Positions 23,701 through 34,090 of a DNA stretch of 64,000 nucleotides are shown in pieces (the stretch's first letter is position 1; every line of letters begins with the position of its first letter). Source of the DNA: Brasenia schreberi. Its lineage: Eukaryota > Streptophyta > Magnoliopsida > Nymphaeales > Cabombaceae. A program made the translations under genes and the position numbers. The notes below the pieces were generated by a model. It saw only the letters and a list, made by a program, of their open reading frames with translations, ran no database searches and had not been told where the DNA came from. The stretch covers positions 3,973,001 through 4,037,000 of the forward strand of contig JAYKKT010000064.1 in assembly GCA_036023115.1 (NCBI GenBank), read 5' to 3'.

Positions 23701-26700
23701 TTCCATATATTATGTCTTTGTTCTACTAAGTCGGAGGCCTTTGCTTTCTAATATTTCTCTTCATAGTTCCAATTTTCTATTAACTTTTTCCTTAGACTCC
23801 TCCACTAATACAATGTCATCTGCAATTAACATACACCAAGGTACTTCATCTTGAATATGTTTTGTTAACTCATCCATCACCATTATAAATAAGTATGGGC
23901 TTAAAGTTGATCCTTGATGTAACCCAATATTAACTTCAACGAAGTCTGTCGTTCCTTCATGAGTCCTCACACATGTTTTTGCACCATCATACATGTCTCT
24001 TATAAGGTTAATATATGTCAATGGGATACCTCTTTTTTCTAAAGTTCTCCAAAGAACCTCCCTCGGTACCCTATCATAAGCTTTTTCTAGATCAATAAAT
24101 ATCATGTGAAGGTCTTTCCATTTTGCTCTAAAATGTTCCATAAGACGTCTCAAAAGGTGAATCGCTTCAATAGTAGATATGCTTGGCATGAACCCAAATT
24201 GGTTCTCTGTTGTACTTGATAATTGTCTTAACTTTTGTTCGATAATTCTTTCCCATAATTTCATAGTATGACTCATTAACTTGATACCTCGATAATTCGC
24301 ACAATTTTGAATGTCTCCCTTGTTCTTATATATGGGTATAAGTGTACTTGCTCTCCATTCCTCGGGCATCTTTTGGTTTTTTCATATTTCATTAAATAGT
24401 CTTGTGAGTCAAGTGATTTCTATTTCTCCTAGTATTTTCCAAACTTCTATAAGAATATTATCTGGTCCTACCGATTTACCACCCTTCATATGTTTAAGAG
24501 CCTCTTTAACTTCATTCTTTTGAATACGTCGATAGAAATTGTGGTTTATATACTTTTCTGACTTGGCTAAATCTTCTAAACTAATACTAACATCTTTATT
24601 TTCATTAAAAAGATTATAAAAATAGTTTTTCCATCTATTTCTTATATCATCATTTGCCACTAGAATTTTTTCATCCTCGTCTTTTATGCATCTAACATAA
24701 TTAAGATCTTTAGTTTTCTTATCTCTAGCCCTAGCTATCCTAAAAATATCTCTTTCACCCTCTTTTGAGTTGAGTTTTTTATATAAGTCCTCCCAAATCT
24801 TAGCTTTTGCTTCACTAAAGGACTTTTTTGCTTCCTTTTTTGCTTTCTTATAAGCTTCTAAAGTTTCACTAGTTTTCTTAGCATAATGTAATTTATAACA
24901 TGCCCTCTTTGCCTTGATTTTATTTTGTACTACTTCACTCCACTACCAAGCTTCTTTTTGTGCCGGTACACCTCCCTTAGATACCCCAAACACATCTTTC
25001 GCAACTTTCCTAATATGTATAGCCATATTGTTCCACATATCACAGGGTGTGCCAACATAATTCCAAACATCTCCTTGCAAATTGAACTAATCGAAAGGAT
25101 GATAATGCTTAAACAAGGGAATTTAAACATTAGATACTATCACAATGATTTTTCAGAATTATGGTCTCAACTTAGAAGTTTTGATAGATTTGGAAAACTT
25201 CAAAAAATATATGAATTTCAAGAGTTTTTGGACAACCAATATTTCTTTTTATTAATGCACGGCTTAAATGATGAATTTGAAAATATTAGATCCAACTTAA
25301 TACATAGAAAACTTATATCAAAGGAAGGCTCATTTTTGGCCGATCTTATTATGGAGAAAACAAGATTAAAAAATATCAATGTTGCAAAAGAAGTCGTTCT
25401 TGCCGTCTTCAAGCCGAGAGCAAATATGAAGACATACAAGCCTCCTCATGTGAAAAACTTCAAAGGACAAAGAGATTTATCAAACAAAAAGCCCTCATGA
25501 CCATGGTCGAACAAGGACATGATATGTCATTATTGTAAGGAAAGTTGTATATCAAAACCACTTGTCCTCTTCTTTGAAAGAAATATAGAAACATGGGAGT
25601 CGTGGAGGATAAGGATGGAGGAGTTTTGTCTACCAACATCAAAGCTTAATAGAAGAAATGTTGAAAGAAAATGCAAACATTTCCAGAAATGCTCTCTCTA
25701 CTTCTAAGGTATGTCTTGGTTCTTAAACTCGGGTGCTTCTTTTCGTATGATTTATAGTGAAAAATCTTTTAAAATTTCTCAAGATATCATTGAAAAACAT
25801 GTTTTTACCGCCGATGGTACGAAACTTTAAATTAAAAAAATTGGGGACTTTAAGAAAGAAGATTTTAAAATTAAAAATGTAAGTTTTTAATCTAAGTTGA
25901 ATCTAAATCTTCTCTCGATTACTCAAATTTGTGATAATGGTTGTATAATCACTTTCTCATCTAAGAATTGTGTGGTGAACGGTTACAAATCGAAGAAGGT
26001 GATTGGTCAAGGCCATAGAGAAAGTGGATTATAAAAAATGAATAGTTTAGTTATGCCAAATTTTGGATCTTGTTATGTAGTTCACTTGGATATATTTATT
26101 AAAAAATCGTCATGAACTTCCCCAAATCTACATTACATTTGCCACTATTATTAAAACTCAATTTTCAAAGACAATTAAGGTTTTCATCGTGATAATGCCT
26201 CTCGAATATCGTGATTCAAAATTATTCAATTTTCTTGCTAAATGTGGTACCCTTCTCGAGTTCTCATATCCTAGTACGTCTTAGAAAAATGGTCATGTTG
26301 AAAGAAAACATCGGCACATTCTTGACTCCATTCGAGCTATGTTCATTTCCTCGTCTTGTCCCAAATGTATGTGGGTTTGAAGTCAGCTTCTTATCGATGT
26401 CTATGTTATCAATTGTTTTCCTTCCTCTCGCATTTCTTAGTAATATATCTCCTTATGAACATCTTCACCACATATCTCCAAACTACAATTCTCTCAAAAT
26501 TTTTGGTTGTACTTATTTTATTCTTCTTTTAACCCTATGAAAGCACACTAAGGTTGAACCTCATACCCGTCACATTTCGTTACTTCCTTGGTTATGGTAC
26601 CGAACACAAAAGGCTATTGTCAGTTAAGATCCATCTTAGTATATTCATATTTCTCGTCATGTTGTCTTCTAGGAAGATACTTTGTTTTCTCACTATCTCA

Positions 26701-29700
26701 ATTCAAGTTCATTCATTCCACTTCTAACCCCTTGTTCACTACATCATCTATTGATCTTTTTCCAAATAATTTTGATACAAAGTCTTTAGATGTGTTTACA
26801 GATAAGATAAGTCCCTCTTTCCGATTCCCAGCTGAGCTCTCATCATATCTAAAATTCCTTGACTCATTCTGAGGTCCTCATCATCTATCTCGAAATTTTG
26901 ACTCATCCCGCCGACACTATCTCGACAATCATTGATTTTGTATCATTCACTATCATTCGTCTCTTCGCAAGAAACCTTCTCACCTACCTTCATGATTATC
27001 ATTATTTTTCTACCATGCTTCACCTTCATGAATCGTAGTCATATCCAAAGGTATCCTTGATCCTTGTTGGAAACAAGTTATGAAAGAAGAATTGCTGTGC
27101 TTTGGAGAATAATGATACTTAGAAATGATTGATCTCCTTCTCGATAAGGCTCTTGTCGGATGTAAATGGGTTTATAAAATTAAAACTTGTTTCGATGGGT
27201 CTCGTTGATTGTTATAAGGCTTGCTTGGTGGCCAAAGGTTTAACTCATAAATATGATATTGATTATGAAGAAAGCTTTGCTCTAGTTACTTACCTCACTC
27301 GCTCGCATTACTTTTCTTACTATGTTGCCACCCACAACTAGACTCTTAATCAAATGGATGTGAAAAATGTCTTTCTCAAGGGTGACTTAGAAGAAGAAGT
27401 CTATATGCGACCACCACCTCGATTATTCTTGTCCACTTAACTGTGTCTCGTTTTTCAGAAAGCCTTGTATAGTCTTAAACAAGCTCCGAGGTCGACTACA
27501 TGGATTCTTTGTTTCCACAGATCCCTATCGTGTGCTATGTTAGCAGTTAACTCCCAATAAGCTAGATCATTCTTTATTGTTTCTTTCCAACACTTTTGTG
27601 GTCGTCCTCTACCTCTTTTAATATTTTCTAAATTTAGTTTTTCTAACCTTCTTACTGGTTCTTCTTTTGATCTTCTTTCTATATGTCTAAACCATCTTAA
27701 ACGATGTTCTCTCATTTTATCCTCTATTGGTGTCACTCCTAATTTGTTTCTAATAACCTCATTATGTATACGGTCTTTTCTTGAATGATCACTCATCCAT
27801 CTCAACATCTTTGGATACACCAAAGGTTCTTGGAACAAAATTAAGAGCAACATATGGAGAGAAACTGAATGATCCTACCCCATACAAACAACTTATAGGA
27901 GTGTTGACCTATCTGACTATCACTCATCCATATATATCACACGTTATATATTCTACAAGCCAGTTTCAACAAGCTCCTATTAGTGCTCACATGAGTACAA
28001 TTATTAGAATCATCCTGTGGATAAGGGTGACTTATTCCTCCTCACTTGATTTATCTGCATATACGTGGAGATGTCAATAATAGACAGTCCACCACAGGTT
28101 TTTGTATATTTTTAGGTAAATCATTAATATCCTTAAGATACAAAAAGCAACAAAAGGTGTCGCTTTTATCCATAGAAGCGGAATATCGAGCCATGGCAAC
28201 CACTGCTACTGAGATCTCATGGATTACAAAGGTGTTGAGATCATCTACTCTGTTTTGTGAGAAGAGTGTTATGTACATCGCATCTAACAACACTTTTCAT
28301 GAAAGAACAAACCATATTGAGATGGACTGTCACTTTGCTGAAGAGAAATACTTGAAGAAAAGGCTCATTTTATGTTATGTACCATCTCAAATGCAACTGA
28401 GAGACTTCTTCACCAAGTCATTATCGGCTCTTAGATTTAATTTCTTGTTAGACAAACTTTCGATATACATACCGTAAGTTTGAGGATGAGTGTTAACTTC
28501 TAATAGGACAAGTCAGGCCACTAGGGCCCGGCCCATGCTAGCCCTTGGTTAGGTCATGGATGGCTAGAGCCTCAATCAATAACAATAATAAGTTGTGAAC
28601 AATAATAAGTTGTGTTGCACAACCTTTTGATTTGTGATTTGGCTCTCTCTTGACTCTCAACACTTGACTCTTGACTCTTATTATATTCTTGACTTGAGAC
28701 ATCCATATTTGGATGCGTTTATATCTTGACGATTTCACCAATATATCGACGTTTTGCGACTTGGCCGATTCAACATTCAATTATCAACAAATACTTACAA
28801 AGCATTCTCATAGTTGATTCATGTTCAAAAATCAATCACCCAGCTTACTCATAATATTATACTACTGGACACGTTTTAGTAAGCACCAAGAGAAATTTTG
28901 CTGCTCTCCACATCCTCCCCTGGGCTCTCCAAGCCAACATTAACGATAATAAACAAGTACTTTTTCAAAAGGATGAAGTCAAAGCACACTTAAATACATA
29001 CTATTAAATTAATAGTGGAGGCTTTCATGCATTAATGAAGCTCTCACAAAACCACAAACTAAAAGGTTGGGAACTTAGTTGCATTAGATCTCTGCAAGGC
29101 CCAGTACAGTAATGCATAGATGAGCACAAACTCCAATGGAAGTAGTTCAATTCTATCGCTGAAGTATATGACTTAATTTTCAAATAAGTTTCTTGTCAAC
29201 CAAGGAATGTTAATAGAATAACCAATTTCTTGGTGCAATTTGCGATAAAAGATCCAGTAGGACAACATAGTTTGAACCTTAAACACCTTCTCAAGTGAAA
29301 ACATAGTTAAGCTGAGAAACCAAGAACAAAACTGACAACATAGAAATGAGGGGGAAAAGGTTAACAATTTTTACTCTAACTTACCTTGAGTCAGACCAAG
29401 GTAAAGACGGTAGGTATGAGCAACATGATTCCTTTTTATGTAGCATTGGACAAGGTTGTCTCTTGCTCCTGGCTGTAGTGCATAAAAGTACAAATTTCAT
29501 GAGAAAATTAAAGTTAAAATCAATGAAGCATTACGGTATTTACTTCATTCTAATCTCTTTGATGATTATTTAGACTACCCACTTGATATTCAAAATATAG
29601 TACCCGATAATTGGTGTATACGAAGCAATTGAGAGACACAATTGGTACTCTTTTTCAGAACAATACCAAACAACACGTAAAGAACCACTTTGTTATGCAG

Positions 29701-30248
29701 TTTTTTGTCTTGAGACATAGTGGAATTAGATAAAGGACGGATGATACTCAATAATCAAAAGCAACAGCAGTACATGAAAATCTTCAGCAGTATAAGCAAC
29801 GTTTTCTCCTTAACCCTGCAACTCAACTACAACGAGTTGTGCGAATATTACCAACCTTAATAAAAAATACAGCAATGTGGAGTCTACTAACCTGCTTTAA
29901 AGAGATTGGAAATGTGAGCTTCCCGGAAATCTCAGGCGTCTTGACCACTTCTTTCGTGATTTCCCTCCAACTTCTGCACACACCGGCACAAGCAATCACA
30001 TGCTTTCTGGGCGGCCACGTACTCTCAGATGCATCAATCCTCAAGATTACATCCCTGAGGAGCTCAGGAGGCATACTAGACCAACAGTTCTGCTTTTCAC
30101 AATCTTTCGCCTCGTGGGCAGCATCTTCTCCAATTCTACGGTGCACATTATGTGATCTAGACCTTGAACCATATCCCAACTTCTCTTCCTTCTTCGACAT
30201 ACTGCCAATCTCACATTTCATTTGTTGAATCAAACCCTTAAAAGACAT
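14788..30248 (-). CDS. TLP: Tubby-like F-box protein (TLP)
   Basis: CDS is complement(join(14788..15268, 20947..21126, 21944..22073, 29385..29472, 29892..30248)), 411 aa. All junctions are GT-AG and in phase. Residues about 56-105 form an F-box ([15 protein letters not shown].. [16 protein letters not shown]), which family knowledge links to SKP1/SCF ubiquitin ligases. Residues about 110-411 form the tubby domain: [66 protein letters not shown], and the family-typical end [24 protein letters not shown]. Plant TLPs bind membrane phosphoinositides and act in ABA/stress responses. The length is normal for the family. Introns are 419, 7311, 817 and 5678 bp; intron 2 holds a copia element with RTE inserts and intron 4 a nested hAT trio, yet every splice site is intact. 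A donor-like GAC|GTAAGT at 30977 suggests a leader intron. Function is not in doubt from the coding sequence; expression is unknown. Confidence 0.95.
16267..17505. mobile_element. Inner hAT copy 1, non-autonomous, about 1.22 kb
   Basis: Element 16275-17497 starts CAGTGTTATCCATATCG and ends CAGACAACACTT, the inverted terminal repeat of its neighbours. Flanks TTTTTTTC (16267-16274) and CTTTTTTC (17498-17505) match at 7 of 8. About 17000-17230 retains the family's acidic C-terminal coding sequence with stops, so this is an internal-deletion derivative inserted into the outer element. Confidence 0.85.
17546..20729 (+). mobile_element. Inner hAT copy 2, transposase-bearing, about 3.17 kb
   Basis: Element 17554-20721 starts CAGTGTTATCCGTATC and ends GACAACACTG. 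Flanks TTTTATAC (17546-17553) and CTTTATAC (20722-20729) match at 7 of 8. It carries the decayed transposase and is the presumed source type for the two deleted copies beside it. It inserted about 50 bp from inner copy 1, within the same outer element. Confidence 0.9.
18015..20426 (+). pseudogene. hAT transposase relic (BED, DUF659, hAT C-terminal)
   Basis: The domains appear in the usual order but in several frames. A BED zinc finger is at 18015-18240 ([12 protein letters not shown].., [19 protein letters not shown]). A DUF659-type core is at 18674-19230 ([52 protein letters not shown]). A middle region runs 19286-19546 ([19 protein letters not shown]), then [18 protein letters not shown] at 19556, and a C-terminal acidic tail at 20124-20426 ([15 protein letters not shown].., ending DDPDYNL). 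Stops after 18238 and around 18438, and frameshifts near 18600, 18895 and 19270, show it is dead. Confidence 0.85.
22263..22589 (+). repeat. 5' LTR of the copia element
   Basis: 327 bp, TG...CA, sharing AATAACAATAATAAGTTGT and the GATTTCACCAAYATATYGACG block with the 3' LTR. Substitutions and indels between the LTRs show the insertion is not recent. Confidence 0.9.
22590..22602 (+). promoter_or_regulatory. Primer-binding site (tRNA-iMet type)
   Basis: TGGTATCAGAGCC lies directly after the 5' LTR, matching the plant copia primer-binding consensus that starts minus-strand synthesis. Confidence 0.9.
23022..25077 (-). mobile_element. RTE LINE inside copia gag, 5'-truncated
   Basis: On the - strand it runs from about 25077 to an (ATTG)/(TTG) tail at about 23022, collinear with the 11.8-14.2 kb copy and very similar to it. 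It encodes the RT in pieces (24660-24409, 24369-23761, 23706-23413, 23400-23053). The FADD motif reads IADD here, a further inactivating change. It splits the copia gag frame. I see no clear target duplication at its ends. Confidence 0.88.
27486..27812 (-). mobile_element. RTE fragment lacking both ends, patched into copia RT
   Basis: About 327 bp of RTE C-terminal region, lacking the (TTG)n tail and the last 40 or so bases, is joined directly after the copia codons for SLKQAPR and before the copia RNase H domain. The junctions show only a few bases of overlap and no target duplication, unlike a normal insertion. Confidence 0.82.
28491..28799 (+). repeat. 3' LTR of the copia element
   Basis: 309 bp, TG...CA. 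Compared with the 5' LTR it has a short internal tandem duplication (AACAATAATAAGTTGT twice, about 28580-28615) and a different 5' third. Confidence 0.9.
28805..29384. other. Rest of tubby-like intron 2
   Basis: Unique-looking intron sequence between the copia target duplication and coding exon 2; no feature was recognised. Confidence 0.6.
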
Positions 30249-30331
30249 TGCTCTCTCTTCCCCTCCCTCAATCAATATTTGCACTAAAAAACGCCGAATT
30301 TCTTCAATTCGGTACACTCGTATAAACACTC

Positions 30332-30456
30332 CACACTAAATTGCCTCTTTACAGATACAACAACAACAGCTAAGCCTTTTCACACTAAAGTGCCTCTTTA
30401 CAGATACAACAACAACAGCTAAGCCTTTTCACACTAAAGTGCCTCTTTACAGATAC
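30332..30456. repeat. 49-bp tandem repeat containing RTE tail sequence
   Basis: Units start at 30332, 30381 and 30430 (CACACTAAAGTGCCTCTTTA). The first two continue into CAACAACAACAGCTAAGCC, the antisense end of the RTE family; the third stops before it. The layout is flank, tail, flank, tail, flank. It lies in the probable leader of the tubby-like gene. Confidence 0.85.
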
Positions 30457-30977
30457 AAGTTATAAATAATCTCTCGTGCCAAGTAGATAAACCTCTTGAA
30501 AACCCTTTCTTTTCTCCGTATAGGAGACAAATACACAGCGCCCATATGAAATCACAAGGAAAAAGAATGTGTGATTCGAGCTAAAACATTCAGCAGGATC
30601 CTAAACTTCCCGAACCACGCCAAGAACACCATCAACATCCTCTCCGCATTCAGGAACCTGAAGCATCGTAGCTATCGAATTTACATTCCTTTGATATGCT
30701 AAAACTACCAAGACTAAAGGAGTTTCATCAACAAAGAACGATGCTTCCGCCCCTACCAGAGGAAACACGAAGATAGCAACCAAACAAACTCGGATCCCGA
30801 AATGATAGCTCAAGCGAGAAGGAAATCCGTTACATACTAGAGATACGACCTTCCCTAGCCTCGAATCTTGGTATCTGCCGATGGATTAAAATCCTTACAA
30901 ACAACAAAATTCCCACCCGGATCTCCAGACAAAGAGAAAGAAGATGAATCTTAGCTTTTCTTCTCCGGCTTACTTAC

Positions 30978-31060
30978 GTCATTTCACCGAAACATGGATG
31001 AGACCAGAGAAGAATCGCCAATTAGCTTCCTTTCCACTTCCCTCTGAGAGAGAGAGAGAG
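30978..31060 (-). promoter_or_regulatory. TLP: Probable leader exon/promoter edge of the tubby-like gene
   Basis: On the - strand a strong donor GAC|GTAAGTAAG occurs at 30977, after a GA-rich stretch, about 730 bp above the start codon. This fits a non-coding first exon and leader intron. The transcription start cannot be fixed, and the acceptor is not certain. Confidence 0.4.
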
Positions 31061-32279
31061 AGAGAGGACCCAAAATGGACGAGGCTGTAAAAACAGAGTA
31101 GCATGATTAGTCAGTCCGCGCTTAAAAATATAATGACTAGCTATCCTTTTCTTGTAGTTATATTCTTTTTCGTATTTGATATTTTCACCCATCGTTTTCA
31201 TTCGAATGTTTGATTTGTCCCTCACGTTGTATGGACCCGAACCGTTTTATGTTGAAATCGGTCCAAGCTTTGTCTGGGTCTATGTGTTGGATCAGCCTTT
31301 GGGCCAGTAAACGAGCCGAGCCAACCAAACAACTCTTGTCTGCGTCTAAACAAACGATCCAAGCTCATTGTTAGTCGATCCAAGTCGAGAGAGAGAGAGA
31401 GGGAGAGATTTTCTTAAATTTTTATTTGTGATAAATTAAAATGAATGATCTAGTTTATGTTGAGTTAATTGCTAGCATGGCATATGATCGGGTTTTATGA
31501 AAACAAGAAATCCTTATAGTCGACTCCCTAAAGGCTCAGTTGGTGCTGTTTGATAAAGTTAAAGTGAAAACGGTACTTCTAATTGCCTTAAATACCGGAA
31601 TAGAATCACTTTCAGGACATGGTTTAGGTAAAAATCGTGTGGAACTGCAGGTTTCTGTTTCTGTTTCTGTCCATTTCCGATTTTATGAAAGATAGAACCA
31701 TAACCAAACTAGGTGGTTCCTGATTTTGGGTTTGGTTTCACTTGTTCCAGTTCTCAGCCCGATTTGGTTCCGGTTGAAACCACCGAGCTAGTTCCAAACC
31801 AGCCATGTCTTGCCGCAACCAAAGGTCTACTCCTCTACCACACCAACTTTAATTGAGTCGAGGCCGAGAAGCGATAGAGATCAAGATTCACATAGGGATC
31901 CAAAATTACATTGGATATTCAAAATCGGGAGATCTTGAGCCGGTTCGGGATTGAGATCCGTTAAGCTTAGTCAAATGGATCAAATTTTTGGATGTTTAGC
32001 CCTTGTCAAGGTCAATGAATAGTATTTTGCTGGCCCTCGCTTTGGTACCCTGAGAAGGATTTCACAGTGGGTTCGAATCGTCACGAACTCGTGAGCAACT
32101 AGTATTCTAGGTCAAATCATCAAAAGTTCAAAACCCACAAGACCCATTTTCCATTATGCTGCTCCTTGTCAAAAGGTGTTATATGGAACCTTGCAGAGAT
32201 CCAGACCCGGACCTCATTTGATTTATAAGAAATTTATTGGTTCTTAGTTCTTTATTTCTTCTCGAAATATCATGAGGAT
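31061..32279. other. Intergenic, with RTE and GGTTCC-rich relics
   Basis: About 31430-31545 (+) is a heavily decayed RTE 3' end (GAATGATCTAGTTTATG.. to AAAGGCTCAGTTG). About 31590-31800 is rich in GGTTC/GAACC motifs shared with 34.4, 57.4, 57.9, 60.4 and 61.1 kb. No gene was seen. Confidence 0.55.
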
Positions 32280-32400
32280 GAGTATCCATAGCTTTAGCTT
32301 AACGGAGGGTGCTCTAGTTTCATTGCTGCTGGTGGAGAGTTTGACTCGGAGAGTAGGGTGTGTGTGTTAGGCTTCGGCCCTTCTATCGTAACCTAAAAAA
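32280..32400 (+). mobile_element. SINE-like copy
   Basis: A-box-like TAGCTTAACGG and B-box-like GAGTTTGACTC are spaced as in a tRNA. They are followed by TGTGTTAGGCTTCGGCC and an A-rich end. The same tail motif occurs reversed near 60960 and in variant form at 45.6 and 53.1 kb. Confidence 0.55.
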
Positions 32401-32878
32401 ATGATGATGATGGTGATGACGAGTGTATAATATAATTTTTTACATTATAAAAATATTATATCATATCGTATCGTATTTTGATTCATATGACTTAAGTCCC
32501 TCAATCACTCTCATTCATTTATTAATACAAGGTGCACTCTATATCATATGATAAATGTATGATGTGTTGTTATTATACTTTTCTTGTAATTACAAAACTT
32601 TATTAAATGACATTCGACGACTTCAACACAGTAAAAAAATGATGATGATGGTGATGATGAGTGTATAATATAATTTTTTACATTATAAAAATATTATATC
32701 ATATCGTATCGTATTTTGATTCATATGACTCAAGTCCCTCAATCACTCTCATTCATTTATTAATACAAGGTGCACTCTATATCATATGATAAATGTATGA
32801 TGTGTTGTTATTATACTTTTCTTGTAATTACAAAACTTTATTAAATGACATTCGACGACTTCAACACAGTAAAAAAAA
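32400..32878. repeat. Two-copy tandem duplication, 238-bp unit
   Basis: Nearly identical units from ATGATGATGATGGTGATGA to CTTCAACACAGTAAAAAAA, offset by 238 bp. The first unit begins at the A-rich tail of the SINE-like copy. The contents match no known family. Confidence 0.92.
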
Positions 32879-32924
32879 GGTCAGTCGTGTTATGTATTTA
32901 TTTGTTGGTACAATTCAGAAGTTG

Positions 32925-32995
32925 AAGCTAGATGCATACCTCGGGTATGAAACTCGTGACCTTCAACTTGTGTGTTCAGGTGAGTTATTTACTCT
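32925..32995 (-). mobile_element. SINE-like fragment
   Basis: Reversed, it reads AAGTTGAAGGTCACGAGTTT followed by CATACCCGAGG, the B-box region shared with the 45.5-kb copies. The A-box half is not clear. Confidence 0.45.
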
Positions 32996-33149
32996 TTGCG
33001 CATGTTGTGTACACGACTAAGAGACATAGGGTATCAAATTTTAAGCAAAAAGTAAAATTGCACAGTGATCCAAAATAACTCTACTCTAACAAGAAGATTC
33101 TTTTCTAAATTTATTATTAAAATAAAAATTATTTTTTTCAAATTCCAAC

Positions 33150-33397
33150 CCATCTAATATAGGAAAAGGCTTAGTTGTTGTCGTTGATTTTTTTCTAAAT
33201 TGGACAGGTATATAGGAAAAGGCTTACTTTTGTGAGTGAAAAGTAGGGATGGCAATGGAGAACAGACGAGCATACTCTGGTACAACCAGAAAATGCATAT
33301 ATATGGTTTTCTTTTCCACATGAATAATTGGACAGGTATAAGGCATATATATATATATATGGTCTTCTTTTCCACATGAATAATTGGACAGGTATAA

Positions 33398-33460
<63 letters not shown>

Positions 33461-33737
33461 TCTTCTTTTGGCATAAGGCCTATATATATATATATATATA
33501 TATAAAAGGCTTAGTTGTTGTCGTTGATTTTTTTCTAAATTGGACAGGTATATAGGAAAAGGCTTACTTTTGTGAGTGAAAAGTAGGGATGGCAATGGAG
33601 AACAGACGAGCATACTCTGGTACAACCAGAAAATGCATATATATGGTTTTCTTTTCCACATGAATAATTGGACAGGTATAAGGCATATATATATATATAT
33701 GGTCTTCTTTTCCACATGAATAATTGGACAGGTATAA

Positions 33738-33788
<51 letters not shown>

Positions 33789-33808
33789 TCTTCTTTTGGC
33801 ATAAGGCC

Positions 33809-33840
<32 letters not shown>

Positions 33841-34090
33841 GCTTAGTTGTTGTCGTTGATTTTTTTCTAAATTGGACAGGTATATAGGAAAAGGCTTACT
33901 TTTGTGAGTGAAAAGTAGGGATGGCAATGGAGAACAGACGAGCATACTCTGGTACAACCAGAAAATGCATATATATGGTTTTCTTTTCCACATGAATAAT
34001 TGGACAGGCATAAGGCATATATATATATATGGTCTTCTTTTCCACATGAATAATTGGACAGGTATAATGCATATATATATATATATATAA
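33150..34090 (+). repeat. Three-unit tandem array with RTE tail and (TA)n
   Basis: Units begin at about 33166, 33507 and 33837 with AAAGGCTTAGTTGTTGTCG, the 3' end of the RTE family. Each continues through TAGGGATGGCAATGG (a hAT-MITE-like terminus) and two CACATGAATAATTGGACAGG blocks separated by TA runs of differing length. Units are about 340, 330 and 250 bp, the last one truncated. Long YIYIYI frames through it are artefacts. Confidence 0.9.

Larger units (their letters stand above)
22660..28477 (+). pseudogene. copia gag-pol relic
   Basis: Gag starts before the RTE insertion (about 22790-23015, [17 protein letters not shown].. [13 protein letters not shown]) and resumes at 25078-25500 ([19 protein letters not shown]), followed by a degenerate CCHC knuckle (ICHYCKE). 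At about 25717 the protease reads WFLNSGAS where WxLDSGAS is usual; Asp to Asn would remove the catalytic residue. Integrase traces are [16 protein letters not shown] and [16 protein letters not shown] (about 26290-26520). RT traces are [45 protein letters not shown] and [11 protein letters not shown] (27140-27490). RNase H runs 27885-28477 ([12 protein letters not shown].., [32 protein letters not shown]). Many stops and frameshifts, and about half of RT is missing. Confidence 0.85.
22258..28804 (+). mobile_element. Ty1-copia LTR retrotransposon, dead, with RTE inserts
   Basis: Element 22263-28799 is bounded by the 5-bp target duplication AAGCA (22258-22262 and 28800-28804). Both LTRs start TGTTAACTT and end ACTTACA or ATTTACA (TG..CA). 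The primer-binding site TGGTATCAGAGC abuts the 5' LTR at 22590, complementary to initiator tRNA-Met as in most plant copia elements, and a purine-rich TTTGAGGATGAG precedes the 3' LTR. The protein order gag, protease, integrase, RT, RNase H confirms copia. It lies in intron 2 of the tubby-like gene, antisense to it. Confidence 0.93.

Noticed and set aside
23022..25077. Considered as a host gene with an RT-like product
   Set aside because: Collinear with the 11.8-14.2 kb copy, broken in several frames, and with a (TTG)n-type tail; it is an RTE.
33150..34090. CRISPR-like repeat array
   Set aside because: Units are about 340 bp tandem copies with microsatellites, not short repeats separated by unique spacers, in a plant nuclear setting.
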